Assembly: GCF_002128425.1 (NCBI RefSeq)
Contig: NZ_NESS01000008.1
Location: forward strand, 62,001-126,000
Reading direction: 5' to 3'
Length of the DNA stretch: 64,000 nt
Origin: Gottfriedia acidiceleris
GTDB taxonomy: Bacteria > Bacillota > Bacilli > Bacillales > Bacillaceae_G
The notes under the pieces were generated by a model that saw only the letters and a program-made list of their open reading frames with translations, searched no databases and had not been told where the DNA came from. The translations under genes and the position numbers were made by a program. Shown piece after piece: positions 37,009-46,964 of the stretch; the stretch's first letter is position 1; each line of letters starts with the position of its first letter.

Positions 37009-37758
37009 TTACTCTTTAGAGTCATATATAAGTGGCCAAACGACTTTAACATTTGTTCCTGATTCATTTGATGTAATCAGTACATGTCCACTGTTACCAA
37101 AATATAGTTGTAATCTCTTTTTTATATTGTCTAATCCATGGCCTTCTTGATTAGAAAAAGAATTAGTCATTCCCAATAAACCATTATCAATTACTTCTAA
37201 ACAAACTAGCTCAGAATCTTGATAGAATAGAATATTCAGTAAGGCATCTCCAACCTTTTTTTCTAAACCGTGTTTAAATGAATTTTCTACTAAGGTTTGC
37301 AAAATAAAAGGGGGGACTAGCGCATGATATAAATCTTTTGGACATTCTAACTGAGTTTTAAGACGCTCTCCAAACCGTAGACTTTGGATGTCTAAATAAT
37401 ATTGAGTATATTGTATTTCTTGATCTAAAGGAATTAATGGCTCTGACGATTTATATTTAAATTTTAAAAATTGAGAGAATGTTTCTAGAGCCCGGATTAA
37501 TTCGGAGGTTCGATTTAAACGCGCTAAGCTTAATATGACATTAAGTGTATTAAATAAAAAGTGCGGTTGAATTTGTTGGTTTAATTTATTGTATTGAGCT
37601 TCTTGTAATGCATGCTCTAATCGAATTTCTCTATTTTTATTTTCAAGTAAGTCAATTCTTTTTTCAAAGATAAACAAAAATAATAAAGCAATAGCTCCCA
37701 TAATAGGAGCTAAAATAAATAGCATAATTAGTAAAGTAAATCCCTCGTAACTAAGCAT
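37009..37758 (-). CDS. Sensor histidine kinase, LytS/YesM (HisKA_7TM-less) type
   Basis: A 249-residue kinase with one membrane helix (residues ~6-31) and no recognisable extracellular sensor. The phospho-acceptor is H66 in QQIQPHFLFNTL (His_kinase, PF06580), followed by an N-box VENSFKHG and a G-box GHGLDNIKKRL. The start at 37758 has GAGG six bases upstream; a TTG 12 bases earlier overlaps that site. It opens the operon with the AraC-type regulator and the SSS transporter. With no sensor of its own, it probably hears its signal through a partner, and the transporter is the obvious candidate. Confidence 0.9.
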   Translation of the reverse strand: MLSYEGFTLLIMLFILAPIMGAIALLFLFIFEKRIDLLENKNREIRLEHALQEAQYNKLNQQIQPHFLFNTLNVILSLARLNRTSELIRALETFSQFLKFKYKSSEPLIPLDQEIQYTQYYLDIQSLRFGERLKTQLECPKDLYHALVPPFILQTLVENSFKHGLEKKVGDALLNILFYQDSELVCLEVIDNGLLGMTNSFSNQEGHGLDNIKKRLQLYFGNSGHVLITSNESGTNVKVVWPLIYDSKE

Positions 37759-38113
37759 GAAGAACCTCAAATAGTTATTTTAGTAATATTTTTAATTTTT
37801 TTGAAAACTTTGTTTATAAGTGTTGAATGATGATTTCTATTAAAGAAGATGGTTGATTTCAACTACAGTTGCTCGCATTCTATGGGATGAGAGTGAGTAT
37901 CCTTGTTGTGTTTCATTCCAAGGTAGTCCCAGCGCCTTCTCACATTTTCCATAGGAGCCTAGAACATTTTGTTCCGATTAACTTTCTATTTATAATCCTA
38001 TTTAAAAACGATTTAATATTTTTAATAGAAGAAGGTTGATTTCCACGTTAATATAGCAGGATTAAGTTTATATTCACATCATTTCCTTCTCTTCACGCCT
38101 ATAAGAATACTAT
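37759..38113. other. Gap between the ABC operon and the kinase operon
   Basis: No gene supported. It should hold the kinase-operon promoter near 37770-37850, carries repeat copy 3 (37851-37886) and a further short piece of it near 38029-38041, and separates the two - strand units. No clear terminator for the ABC operon was seen. Confidence 0.5.
37851..37886 (-). repeat. Dispersed intergenic repeat, copy 3
   Basis: On the - strand it reads CCCATAGAATGCGAG then CTGTAGTTGAAATCAA, matching copy 1 at 5661-5694 with a handful of changes. The end motif GTGGAAATCAACC recurs at 38029-38041. Confidence 0.55.
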
Positions 38114-39100
38114 TTAATTAATTATGTGACAAGCAACTTGATGATTTTGCTCAGATAATTTTAATTCAGGTACTTTAGTTTTGCAAATATCGATCGCGAA
38201 AGGGCATCTTGTGTGAAAACGACAGCCGCTTGGAGGATTGATTGGAGAAGGTACATCTCCTGTTAAGATGATTCGTTCTCTTTCATGCACTGGATTTGGC
38301 ACTGGAATAGCAGATAATAGTGCACGTGTATAAGGATGCTGCGGATTTTCGAAAATAGATTTTTTATCGGCAATCTCAACAATTTTTCCTAAATACATTA
38401 CCATTACTCGGTCAGAAATATGTCTTACTACACCTAAATCATGTGAGATGAAAAAAAAGGTAAGTGAGAATTTTTTCTGTAATGATTTTAATAAGTTTAA
38501 TACTTGGGCTTGGATTGAAACATCTAGTGCAGATACTGCTTCATCACAAATGATTAGTTTTGGATCAACTGCAAGTGCACGTGCAATTCCGACACGTTGA
38601 CGTTGACCACCACTAAATTCATGTGGGTATCGATCCATTGCTTCAGGTCTTAATCCAACATGTCCTAATAATTCCTCAATTCTAGCTTTACGTTGTTCTT
38701 TTGGAACGACATTTTGAATGGCTAATGCTTCACCTAAAATTTGTCCAATTGTTTGTCTAGGGTTAAGTGAGGCAAACGGATCTTGGAAGATTACTTGTAG
38801 ATCCTTTCTTATTTTACGCATTTCTTTTTTTCCTAAGCTTAATAAATCTTTTTCTTTAAAATGAATGCTTCCACTTGTCGGCTCGTCTAATCTTAGGATG
38901 GCTCTACCAGTAGTAGACTTACCACAACCGGATTCTCCAACTATACTTAAAGTTTCTCCTTCATAAATGTGGAAGCTAATATCGTCGACAGCTTTTACAT
39001 GATTAACCGTTCTTCCTAAAATGCCACCTTTAATTGGAAAGTATTGTTTTAAATGATCTACATTAAGGAGTATTTTTTTATCCACTAGTTGTAATGCCAT
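38114..39100 (-). CDS. ABC importer ATPase, OppF/DppF type
   Basis: Energises a peptide/nickel-family importer. Walker [10 protein letters not shown], signature [15 protein letters not shown], Walker [13 protein letters not shown] and H-loop FISHDLG are intact. A C-terminal Cys-rich oligopeptide-transporter tail ([18 protein letters not shown]...CH) is present. 328 residues. Its start overlaps the last base of the upstream ATPase gene. Fourth gene of the importer operon. The family transports peptides, nickel, sugars or other solutes; gene context here favours a nitrogenous compound. Confidence 0.92.
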   Translation of the reverse strand: MALQLVDKKILLNVDHLKQYFPIKGGILGRTVNHVKAVDDISFHIYEGETLSIVGESGCGKSTTGRAILRLDEPTSGSIHFKEKDLLSLGKKEMRKIRKDLQVIFQDPFASLNPRQTIGQILGEALAIQNVVPKEQRKARIEELLGHVGLRPEAMDRYPHEFSGGQRQRVGIARALAVDPKLIICDEAVSALDVSIQAQVLNLLKSLQKKFSLTFFFISHDLGVVRHISDRVMVMYLGKIVEIADKKSIFENPQHPYTRALLSAIPVPNPVHERERIILTGDVPSPINPPSGCRFHTRCPFAIDICKTKVPELKLSEQNHQVACHIIN

Positions 39101-40125
39101 TATTCAATCCCTACTTTCTCTTTGATGGAATGCTCTGTTTCCCATTGTGATGTGTACATCCAACAGCTGACCTCAGTATTTTTATCAATTGTTTGTAAAT
39201 CCGGCACTGACTGATGACAAATTGCCTTTGCGTGTGCGCATCGAGGTGCAAAACTACAGCCTTTAGGCATATTGAATGGACTTGGTACAGTACCAGGAAT
39301 TGTTGTTAATTCATCTTGATCCATATCAAGACGTGGAAGAGAGTTTAATAACCCGATTGTGTATGGATGCTTAGGACTATTAAAAAGTTCTTTTGCTGAA
39401 GTATATTCCACGATTCTTCCAGCGTACATGACAGCTACTTGATCGCAAGTCTCATAAACTACGCCTAAATCATGTGTAATTAATATAACTGCTGTACCGA
39501 GTTCCTTTTGAAGTGATTTAATTAATTCAAGAATTTGAGCTTGAATAGTCACATCAAGAGCGGTAGTTGGTTCATCTGCGATTAGCACTTCTGGATGACA
39601 AGCAAGTGCCATTGCGATCATAACTCTTTGTCTCATTCCACCACTAAGTTCATGTGGTTCTTGCTTTGCACGTTTTTCAGGAGAAGGGATCCCTACAAGT
39701 CGCAGCATTTCTACTGCTTTATCCCAAGCTTCCTTTTTGCTTAATTTTTGGTGAAGACGAATCGCTTCTGCAATTTGTTCGCCAGCTGAATAAACAGGAT
39801 TTAAAGATGTCATTGGCTCTTGAAAGATCATCGAAATTTCATTTCCTCGAATGGAACGCATCTGTTTTTCAGTTTTTGCTAGTAAGTCTTCACCTTTAAA
39901 AAGAATACTTCCACCAGTTATTTTTCCTGGAGGAGAGGGTATTAATCGTAAAAGGGATAATGAAGTAATACTTTTACCACTTCCAGATTCTCCTACTATT
40001 CCAAGTGTTTCACCTTTTTTTAATTTAAAGCTAATTCCATTAACTGCTTTGCTAATTCCATCTTCTGTATAAAAGTAGGTCTGCAGATTATTAACCTCAA
40101 GAATTGTTTCATCAATTTTTTTCAT
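39100..40125 (-). CDS. ABC importer ATPase, OppD/DppD type
   Basis: Partner ATPase of 341 residues. Walker A GESGSGKS, signature LSGGMRQRVMIAMAL, Walker B LIADEPTTALD and H-loop LITHDLG are present, with the C-terminal tail GCSFAPRCAHAKAICH. It lies 12 bases after the permease gene, with GGAGG upstream of the ATG. Confidence 0.92.
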   Translation of the reverse strand: MKKIDETILEVNNLQTYFYTEDGISKAVNGISFKLKKGETLGIVGESGSGKSITSLSLLRLIPSPPGKITGGSILFKGEDLLAKTEKQMRSIRGNEISMIFQEPMTSLNPVYSAGEQIAEAIRLHQKLSKKEAWDKAVEMLRLVGIPSPEKRAKQEPHELSGGMRQRVMIAMALACHPEVLIADEPTTALDVTIQAQILELIKSLQKELGTAVILITHDLGVVYETCDQVAVMYAGRIVEYTSAKELFNSPKHPYTIGLLNSLPRLDMDQDELTTIPGTVPSPFNMPKGCSFAPRCAHAKAICHQSVPDLQTIDKNTEVSCWMYTSQWETEHSIKEKVGIE

Positions 40126-40137
40126 GATTGTACCTCC

Positions 40138-41058
40138 CTAATTCAAGTCAACTCGTTTATTAAAGTATCGGTATAATATATCAACAGCTAGATTCATAAA
40201 TACAAAGATGACTGAAGCGATTAATACGCCACCTTGAACCATAGGTAAATCTCTTGTTCGAATTGCATCGACTATTAATCTACCAAGTCCATTAATTGCA
40301 AAAACTGACTCTGTTAAAACGGTACCGCCAAGTAATGCACCAAATTGTAGACCAACAACAGTAATAACTGGAATTAATGCATTTTTTAGACCGTGTTTGT
40401 AAATAATGATATGTTCCTTTAAACCTTTTGCTCTTGCTGTACGCATATAGTCTTGACGAACAACTTCTAACATACTTGATCTAGTCATTCTAGCTACAAT
40501 TGCAGCACCCCCTGCACCTAATGTTAATGCTGGTAGTACCATATGTTTAAACGTTCCCCAACCAGCAACTGGAAATATATGAAGATTAACTGAAAAGAAG
40601 TAGATTAGCATTAAACCAAACCAGAAACTTGGTAAAGAGATTCCTAGTAAAGCGACAATCATAATTGTAATATCAGCTACTGAGTACTGTTTCGTCGCTG
40701 ATATAATTCCTGCTAACATACCAAGTACAACAGTAATGAAAATACTAGCAAGTGCAAGTTCTATTGTAATTGGCAAACGAATCATAATCTCATCTAATAC
40801 TGGACGATTATTTCGAAGTGATTCGCCGAAATCTCCTTGAAGTACATGGTATACATAATCGAAATACTGAATAGCGACAGGACGATCAAGTCCAAGTTGA
40901 TGACGAATCATTTCGATTGTTTGTTTCGTAGCACCTTCACCAGCAAGTAGAGTTGCTGGATCTCCTGGAACCATCTGCATGATAAGGAAAACGACTAAGC
41001 TTACACCAAGTAAAACTGGAATAGTTTGTATAATTCTTCTAACAATAAATAGAAACAT
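40138..41058 (-). CDS. ABC importer permease, OppB/DppB type
   Basis: A 306-residue permease with six membrane helices. The opening FIVRRIIQTIPVLLGVSLVVFLIMQMVPGDPA is typical (residues 4-35), with LGLDRPVAIQYF following, and the EAA loop is near ARMTRSSMLEVVRQDYMRTARAKGL. It follows the C-type permease by 12 bases; the usual order is B then C, and here it is reversed. Confidence 0.92.
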   Translation of the reverse strand: MFLFIVRRIIQTIPVLLGVSLVVFLIMQMVPGDPATLLAGEGATKQTIEMIRHQLGLDRPVAIQYFDYVYHVLQGDFGESLRNNRPVLDEIMIRLPITIELALASIFITVVLGMLAGIISATKQYSVADITIMIVALLGISLPSFWFGLMLIYFFSVNLHIFPVAGWGTFKHMVLPALTLGAGGAAIVARMTRSSMLEVVRQDYMRTARAKGLKEHIIIYKHGLKNALIPVITVVGLQFGALLGGTVLTESVFAINGLGRLIVDAIRTRDLPMVQGGVLIASVIFVFMNLAVDILYRYFNKRVDLN

Positions 41059-41070
41059 TTACTTTCCTCC

Positions 41071-41973
41071 TTATTTTTTCATTCTTGGATCAAGAGCATC
41101 TCTTAGTCCATCCCCGAAAATATTAAATCCTAATACAAGTGTTGAAATTGCGATACCTGGAAATAAGGCGATGTGGGGTGCAGTGAATAAATAATCACGT
41201 CCACTACTTAACATAGCTCCCCATTCTGGAGAAGGAGGCTGAGCACCTAATCCGAGGTATGATAAGCCAGCTGCTGATAAAATCGCTGTTGCAAGTTTTA
41301 ACGTAGCTTGGACAATTATTGGCGAAAGAATATTCGGAAAAATATGTTTAAAAATAATTGTTGCATCAGTTGCACCTAATGAACGAATTGCATCTATATA
41401 CTCAAGCTTTCTAACAGATAATGTAGATCCCCTAACGATTCGTGCAAACGTTGGGATTGAAAAGATACCAACAGCTACCATTACATTAATAAGACTAGGA
41501 CCAAGCGCACTAATAATTGCAAGTGCTAATAAAATTCCAGGGAACGCTAGTAAAACATCAACAACCCTCATAATAATTGTGTCGATCCATTTTCCGTAAT
41601 AACCTGCTAATAACCCGAGAGTGATTCCGAAAATTGCTCCAAATAAGACAGATATGAAACCGACAGAAATTGAGAGACGACTTCCATAAATGATTCTGCT
41701 TAAAATATCTCTTCCTTTATCATCTGTTCCCATCCAATGTTCTAGTGAAGGAGTGTGCAGTTTGTTCATTAAATCAATTGCAAAAGGATCCTTCGGCGAA
41801 ATGAGTGGTGCAAAAATAGCTACTAAAATATAAAAAAGTACTATATATCCTCCAACTAGTGCCAATTTATTTTTACTAAACTTCTTATAAAATACTTTCC
41901 ATCTTTTTAGTTTTTGAGATTCTTTTTTTTCTAATTTGATTTCATTGTTATTCAATACAATCTCTGGTTTCAT
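41071..41973 (-). CDS. ABC importer permease, OppC/DppC type
   Basis: First gene of the importer operon, 300 residues from the ATG at 41973, which has AAGGGGG seven bases upstream; a longer frame from 42009 is unsupported. Marks: the N-terminal RWKVFYKKFSKNKLALVGG, then HWMGTDDKGRDILSRIIYGSR, and the EAA loop VRGSTLSVRKLEYIDAIRSLG. It diverges from the binding-protein gene; the shared gap holds the activator half-sites. Confidence 0.92.
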   Translation of the reverse strand: MKPEIVLNNNEIKLEKKESQKLKRWKVFYKKFSKNKLALVGGYIVLFYILVAIFAPLISPKDPFAIDLMNKLHTPSLEHWMGTDDKGRDILSRIIYGSRLSISVGFISVLFGAIFGITLGLLAGYYGKWIDTIIMRVVDVLLAFPGILLALAIISALGPSLINVMVAVGIFSIPTFARIVRGSTLSVRKLEYIDAIRSLGATDATIIFKHIFPNILSPIIVQATLKLATAILSAAGLSYLGLGAQPPSPEWGAMLSSGRDYLFTAPHIALFPGIAISTLVLGFNIFGDGLRDALDPRMKK

Positions 41974-42044
41974 TCTTTTTCCCCCTTTTCTTTGTTTAAA
42001 TTTATGCAAAATTGGAATTGAAGTAAATATAATGCGGAAAAGCA

Positions 42045-42107
42045 GTAAAGATAATTAAAAAACGAGTAAAGATTCTGAAAATATAAAATTTTATTTTTTT
42101 TTATAAT
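42045..42107 (+). promoter_or_regulatory. Phased activator site and -10 for binding protein 1
   Basis: Half-sites GTAAAGAT at 42045-42052 and 42066-42073 are 21 bp apart; 28 bases later comes TATAAT (42102-42107). There is no -35 at the expected place (AAATAT). A weaker third half-site GTAAATAT is at 42023. The gap is shared with the divergent importer operon. Confidence 0.75.
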
Positions 42108-42185
42108 TTGAATAAGCCTACGTACTCAGGAAAAATGGTGAATTAAGAGAATCATAGGGCAAGTATTAAGAGGAGGAAGAAAACA

Positions 42186-43742
42186 ATGAAGAAAAAGACA
42201 GCTGGATTATTATTTGCATCATTATTAACAATTTCTACAGCGCTTGCTGGTTGTACATCTGACCAAACAAGCAGTAGTGCAACAGGAACAAAAGCAATAG
42301 CAGGAGGAACTTTGGTCGTAGCTAGATTATCTGATGCGACTACATTAGATCCACATTTTATTACTGATATACCATCAGCAAACGTTGTTTATGAAAAGGT
42401 ATATGAAACTTTAGTTGAACCAGATAAAAATATGGAACCACAGCCTCTTTTAGCAACAGAATGGAAGCAAGTAGATAACGTGACTTGGGAGTTCAAATTA
42501 CGTCAAGGCGTTAAGTTCCAGGATGGATCACCATTTAATGCAGATGCAGTTAAAACAAATTTTGATCGAGTGCTTGACCCAAAAACTGCATCACCTCAGG
42601 CTGGTAAATTTGAAATGATAAAAGAAGTTAAAGTGGTAGACGATAACACAGTTCAATTTATTTTGAAATATCCATATGCTCCACTTTTATCAATTTTAAT
42701 GAGCAATGAAGGAAGTATTATTAGTCCAAAATCGATTAAAGAAAACAGTGATAAAATTGGACGAAATCCAGTTGGAACTGGTCCTTATGTATTTAAATCT
42801 TGGAAATCAGGAGAAGAAATTAAAATTGAAAAAAATAAAGATTACTGGGGAAATAAACCTAAAATTGATGGTGTAGTCTTTAAAGTAGTTCCTGAAGATG
42901 CTACAAGACTAGCGATGATTGAAACTGGTGAAGCACATGTAACTGACCAAGTGCCAGTAACAGAAATTGATCGTATAGAAGCTTCTGACACAATGGATTT
43001 ATACCGTACAGATGGACTAGCTGTTGAATATTTAAGCTTCAATACAAAGAAAAAACCATTTAATGATGTTCGTGTCCGTAAAGCGATTGCACATGCAATT
43101 CAAGTAGATTCAATTATTAAAGGCGTATATAACAATGTTGGAACTAAAGCAAATTCAACAATGAGCCCTAAAGTTTTTGGTTATGATTCAAATATTAAAG
43201 GCTATGACTACGATATTAATGAATCTAAGAAGCTATTAAAAGAAGCAGGAATTAAAGACGGCCTATCTTTTACACTTACAACTAGTGATCGTAAAGAAAG
43301 AATAAATATGGCTGAAGTAATTCAATCACAATTAAAAGGTATTGGTATTAATGTAAAAATCCAAGTTCTTGAATACGGGGCTTATATTGATACAATCGCA
43401 AAAGGTGGACATCAAGTTGCGATTGGTGGATGGGGAAATGCTACTGGTGATGGGGACTATAACCAATTTAACTTATTTGATAGTAAATCCCAAGGTGCAG
43501 CAGGAAATAGTTCATTCTATAGTAACCCTGAAGTAGATAAGCTAATCGAATCAGCTCGTCAAGAAGCGGATAGTGAAAAACGTAAAGATCTATATGCTCA
43601 AGCACAAAAAATTGAAAACGAAGATGTACCATATGTTCCTATTCGTAACTATGAGCATTTAGCAGTTACTGGCTCAACAGTTAAAGGACTTTGGTTAAAC
43701 CCAGCAAGTTATTTAATGCTTGATGATGTAACAGTGAAATAA
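42186..43742 (+). CDS. Solute-binding lipoprotein 1 (SBP_bac_5)
   Basis: Extracellular binding protein of the peptide/nickel family, 518 residues. The lipoprotein signal ends in LAGC with lipid anchor C23. Family 5 marks are LVEPDKNMEPQPLLATEW, YEFKL-type WEFKLRQGVKFQDGSPFNADAV and the C-terminal YSNPEVDKLIESAR. GAGGAGG precedes the ATG. It is divergent from the four-gene importer that lacks a binding protein of its own, so it very likely feeds that importer. A terminator follows. About 60% similar by eye to binding protein 2 at 46965. Confidence 0.92.
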   Translation: MKKKTAGLLFASLLTISTALAGCTSDQTSSSATGTKAIAGGTLVVARLSDATTLDPHFITDIPSANVVYEKVYETLVEPDKNMEPQPLLATEWKQVDNVTWEFKLRQGVKFQDGSPFNADAVKTNFDRVLDPKTASPQAGKFEMIKEVKVVDDNTVQFILKYPYAPLLSILMSNEGSIISPKSIKENSDKIGRNPVGTGPYVFKSWKSGEEIKIEKNKDYWGNKPKIDGVVFKVVPEDATRLAMIETGEAHVTDQVPVTEIDRIEASDTMDLYRTDGLAVEYLSFNTKKKPFNDVRVRKAIAHAIQVDSIIKGVYNNVGTKANSTMSPKVFGYDSNIKGYDYDINESKKLLKEAGIKDGLSFTLTTSDRKERINMAEVIQSQLKGIGINVKIQVLEYGAYIDTIAKGGHQVAIGGWGNATGDGDYNQFNLFDSKSQGAAGNSSFYSNPEVDKLIESARQEADSEKRKDLYAQAQKIENEDVPYVPIRNYEHLAVTGSTVKGLWLNPASYLMLDDVTVK

Positions 43743-43752
43743 GGAAATTAAA

Positions 43753-43793
43753 GATGAAACAGCATAATCATTTATGCTGTTTCAGTTTTTTGA
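43753..43793 (+). terminator. Terminator of binding protein 1
   Basis: GAAACAGCATAA pairs exactly with TTATGCTGTTTC over TCAT, then TTTTTT. Confidence 0.88.
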
Positions 43794-43840
43794 CAATATC
43801 CATCTAGTTTTAAACAGACGTAAGAACAGGAGGAGAAAAA

Positions 43841-45319
43841 ATGATTGATTTGCTATTAGTTAATGGAACTGTAATCACAATGGATACACAAAGAAGGATT
43901 ATCCAAAATGGTTCAGTTGCTATTCATAATGGGAGAATAGTAGACGTTGATTTGACTGAAAACTTGAAAACTAAGTATGAGGCTAAAAAAGTAATTGATT
44001 GTAGTCATCAATGTATTATACCTGGATTAATAGATGTACATGGTCATGGTGGTCATTCGATGTTTAAAACAATTGCGATGGAGAATATCGATTTTTGGAT
44101 GCCGATTATGACGAATACGTATAAGCATTATGTGACTGATGATTTTTGGTATTACGAAGGAAAGCTATCTGCACTTGAACGTTTAAAAGCAGGTATAACA
44201 ACAGGTGTTAGTGTATTAGGTTCAATGCCTAGATCTGATGATCCGATATTTGCAATAAACCATGCAAAAGCCTACAACGAAATAGGTGTTCGTGAAGTAG
44301 TTTGTACTGGTCCATGTAACCCACCATGGCCACATTCATTTAGTAGATGGGTTGATGGGAAAAGAGTTGAGAAAGAAGTAACTTATGAGGAAGTATTAAA
44401 AGGAGCAGAAGCAGTTATTGAGGCATTGAATCACGCAAATGATGACCGAACAAGAGCTTTTATAACACCGTTTGTAATCGTAACGTCCGTGGACCCTTCT
44501 TATCCGACTTCACCAGATCGACTTTACGGTTTAACAAAACATGATCTTTATCAAGCTAAAAAAATAAGAGAGATTGCTAGGAAATATAATACAAGAATTC
44601 ACTCAGATGCATTTGGTGGAATGATTCATTTAGCAATTCAGGATAAAGAAAATGCGTTATTAGGTCCTGATGTTCATCTTCAGCATTGTCGAGGAATTTC
44701 ATTCGATGAAGCCAAAATATTAGCTGAAACTGGTACAAATATTAGTGCTTCTCCTGGTTTTGGACAAGTTCATGCACGTACACCAATCACAGAATTAATT
44801 GAAATGGGAGCAACTGTTGCGATTTCAACGGATGGAACTTCCCCATCTACGAGTTTCGATTTATTCCAAGCAATGAGGAAAACACAGTTTGTACATCAAG
44901 CAGCACTCAGAGACTATTACTATTTACCACCTGGAAAGCTTTTAGAAATGATCACGATTGATGCAGCAAAATGTATTGGTTGGGATGATGAATTAGGTTC
45001 ACTTGAGGTTGGAAAAAAAGCAGATGTCATCACAGTTAATCTTCATCAACCACATTTGACTCCAGAGTATATGCATGTTCATCGTTTAGTATTTCAAGCA
45101 GTTGCAAATGATGTAGACCACGTGATTGTTGATGGCAAACTAATTATGGAAGGTAGAAATGTACATACCGTTCATGAAAGCAAAGTGTTAAATGAAGCAA
45201 ATGAAGAAGCTTTTGCAACGATTAAACGCGCTGGATTAGAAAAATATATGCAACCTACAAAGTATTTCTGGGGTCATGCTCGTGCTTATGTTGACGAGAT
45301 GAGATATGTTGAAAACTAA
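43841..45319 (+). CDS. Amidohydrolase 1 (AtzA/TrzN/SsnA-like)
   Basis: A 492-residue metal-dependent hydrolase of the amidohydrolase superfamily. The barrel's metal residues are visible: H67 and H69 in DVHGHGGH, H254 in RIHSDAFGG, H282 in LQHCRG and D331 in ISTDGTSPS. Where deaminases of this group often have HxxE after the third strand, this one has HSDA, so the exact chemistry is open. Members deaminate or dechlorinate heterocycles such as triazines, guanine or S-adenosylhomocysteine. GGAGGAG precedes the ATG. Follows binding protein 1 and precedes amidohydrolase 2, whose start lies 31 bases past its stop. Confidence 0.85.
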   Translation: MIDLLLVNGTVITMDTQRRIIQNGSVAIHNGRIVDVDLTENLKTKYEAKKVIDCSHQCIIPGLIDVHGHGGHSMFKTIAMENIDFWMPIMTNTYKHYVTDDFWYYEGKLSALERLKAGITTGVSVLGSMPRSDDPIFAINHAKAYNEIGVREVVCTGPCNPPWPHSFSRWVDGKRVEKEVTYEEVLKGAEAVIEALNHANDDRTRAFITPFVIVTSVDPSYPTSPDRLYGLTKHDLYQAKKIREIARKYNTRIHSDAFGGMIHLAIQDKENALLGPDVHLQHCRGISFDEAKILAETGTNISASPGFGQVHARTPITELIEMGATVAISTDGTSPSTSFDLFQAMRKTQFVHQAALRDYYYLPPGKLLEMITIDAAKCIGWDDELGSLEVGKKADVITVNLHQPHLTPEYMHVHRLVFQAVANDVDHVIVDGKLIMEGRNVHTVHESKVLNEANEEAFATIKRAGLEKYMQPTKYFWGHARAYVDEMRYVEN

Positions 45320-45350
45320 AATAAAATGTACTAATTCGAAGGGAGAAAAA

Positions 45351-46844
45351 ATGAAAACGAAGCTAAAGGGAAGATATGTAATTGGTTTTGATGGACGAGA
45401 ACATGTCATATTGGAAAATGCAGAGATTGTATATGAAAAAGAAACAATTTTGTTTGTTGGAAAAAACTATTCGGATGAAGTAGATCAAGTGATTGACGTT
45501 GGAAATGCGATTCTTAGTCCTGGTTTTATTGATTTAAATGCATTAGGTGACATCGATCATGATATTTTGCATTTAGAAGCTAATTCAAATAGACAAAAAA
45601 ACCTCCTTTGGTCTGAAAACTATGTAAAGAATGGGCATCATGAGCTAATGAGTGAGGAGGAAGAAGCATTTAAATCTTTATATGCATATTCTCAGCTTAT
45701 TTTAAATGGAATTACTACTGCTATGCCGATTACGTCCGTATTTTATAAAAATTGGGCTGAAACATATGAAGAGTTAGAAGCTGCAGCGAATCATGCGGCA
45801 AGTCTTGGATTAAGAATTTACCTTGGACCAAGCTATCAAGCTGGAATTAGAATCGTAGAGCCAAATGGAAATATTAAAATTCATTGGGATGAAAAAGCGG
45901 GAGAAGAAGGATTACAAAGAGCAGTAAAGTTTATAGAACAATTCGATGGTGCATTTGATGGATTAGTAAGAGGGATGTTGGCTCCAGAAAGAATTGAATC
46001 GCAGACAGAAGAAATTTTATTAAAAACAAAATATTATAGTAAGCAATTGAACGTTCCAATCAAGCTCCATGCAGCGCAAGGTAGCTTTGAATTCAATACC
46101 ATTTTAAAAGAACATGGTGTTACACCAATCAGATATTTATATAATCTTGGATTTCTAGGTCAAAATACAGGAATACCACATGCTCATTTTGTTGCGGGTT
46201 TTAGTGAAGCTAATTACAATTTTGAAGATGATATTTCACTTTTAAAAGAAACAAATACAACTGTTATCCATTGTCCACTTATTATTGGTAGACATGGTTC
46301 AGGGCTTGAATCGTATGCGAAATATAGGAAGGAAGGAATTAATATTGCATTAGGTACGGATACTTTTCCTCCAGATATATTTCAAAATGTACGTACTGGT
46401 AGTATGCTTTCAAGATTTGTAGAAAAAGAGGTTGAAGGATCTACATATGCTGACTTCTTCAATTCCATCACTCTCGGAGCAGCGGCATTTCTTAACCGTG
46501 AAGATTTAGGTCGAATTGCTGTTGGTGCAAAGGCAGATATCATTGCAATTGATTTAGATGGATTTCATATGGGAGTAACGGATGATCCAATTCGAACAAT
46601 GTTTGTAAGTGGCTCTGGTAGAGATGTAAAACTATGTATTATTAATGGAAGAATTGTAATGGAAGATCGAATGATTCCGAATCTTGATTTAGAAGAATTA
46701 AAACAAAAAGGCCAATTGTATTTTAATAAGATGAGAAAAGGCTATATGGAAAGGGATTACGAGCAACTTTCAGAAAATGATTTATTTCCTCCTTCTTTTA
46801 AAAAGGTTGATTCAATTAAACAAGCAGAAGCAAAATCAAATTAA
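45351..46844 (+). CDS. Amidohydrolase 2, variant without HxH motif
   Basis: A 497-residue relative of the chlorohydrolase/deaminase group. The start at 45351 has AAGGGAG seven bases upstream. The normal first metal motif HxH after PGFIDL is replaced by NAL (N63, L65) in GFIDLNALGDIDHDI; the later ligands look present (H240 in KLHAAQ, H277 or H279 in PHAHF, D337 in LGTDTFPPD). It may use a different metal set, or none. The C-terminal beta part (GAKADIIAIDLDGF) is normal. Likely in one unit with amidohydrolase 1. Confidence 0.82.
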   Translation: MKTKLKGRYVIGFDGREHVILENAEIVYEKETILFVGKNYSDEVDQVIDVGNAILSPGFIDLNALGDIDHDILHLEANSNRQKNLLWSENYVKNGHHELMSEEEEAFKSLYAYSQLILNGITTAMPITSVFYKNWAETYEELEAAANHAASLGLRIYLGPSYQAGIRIVEPNGNIKIHWDEKAGEEGLQRAVKFIEQFDGAFDGLVRGMLAPERIESQTEEILLKTKYYSKQLNVPIKLHAAQGSFEFNTILKEHGVTPIRYLYNLGFLGQNTGIPHAHFVAGFSEANYNFEDDISLLKETNTTVIHCPLIIGRHGSGLESYAKYRKEGINIALGTDTFPPDIFQNVRTGSMLSRFVEKEVEGSTYADFFNSITLGAAAFLNREDLGRIAVGAKADIIAIDLDGFHMGVTDDPIRTMFVSGSGRDVKLCIINGRIVMEDRMIPNLDLEELKQKGQLYFNKMRKGYMERDYEQLSENDLFPPSFKKVDSIKQAEAKSN

Positions 46845-46855
46845 TTGAAAAACTA

Positions 46856-46918
46856 GTAAAGAAACTGAAAAAACACGTAAAGATTTTCAAAATTAATTAT
46901 CAGAATATTTTATATAAT
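46856..46918 (+). promoter_or_regulatory. Phased activator site and -10 for binding protein 2
   Basis: Half-sites GTAAAGAA (46856-46863) and GTAAAGAT (46877-46884) are 21 bp apart; 28 bases later comes TATAAT (46913-46918). No -35 is seen (AAATTA). Confidence 0.75.
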
Positions 46919-46964
46919 TAGATAAATATTTGAAAGACAAACTATAAGCAGGGAGGAATTGTCA

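Noticed and set aside
42023-42030. GTAAATAT as a third half-site before binding protein 1
   Set aside because: It is 22 bp from the next half-site and has no counterpart at the other two promoters; kept only as a weak possibility.
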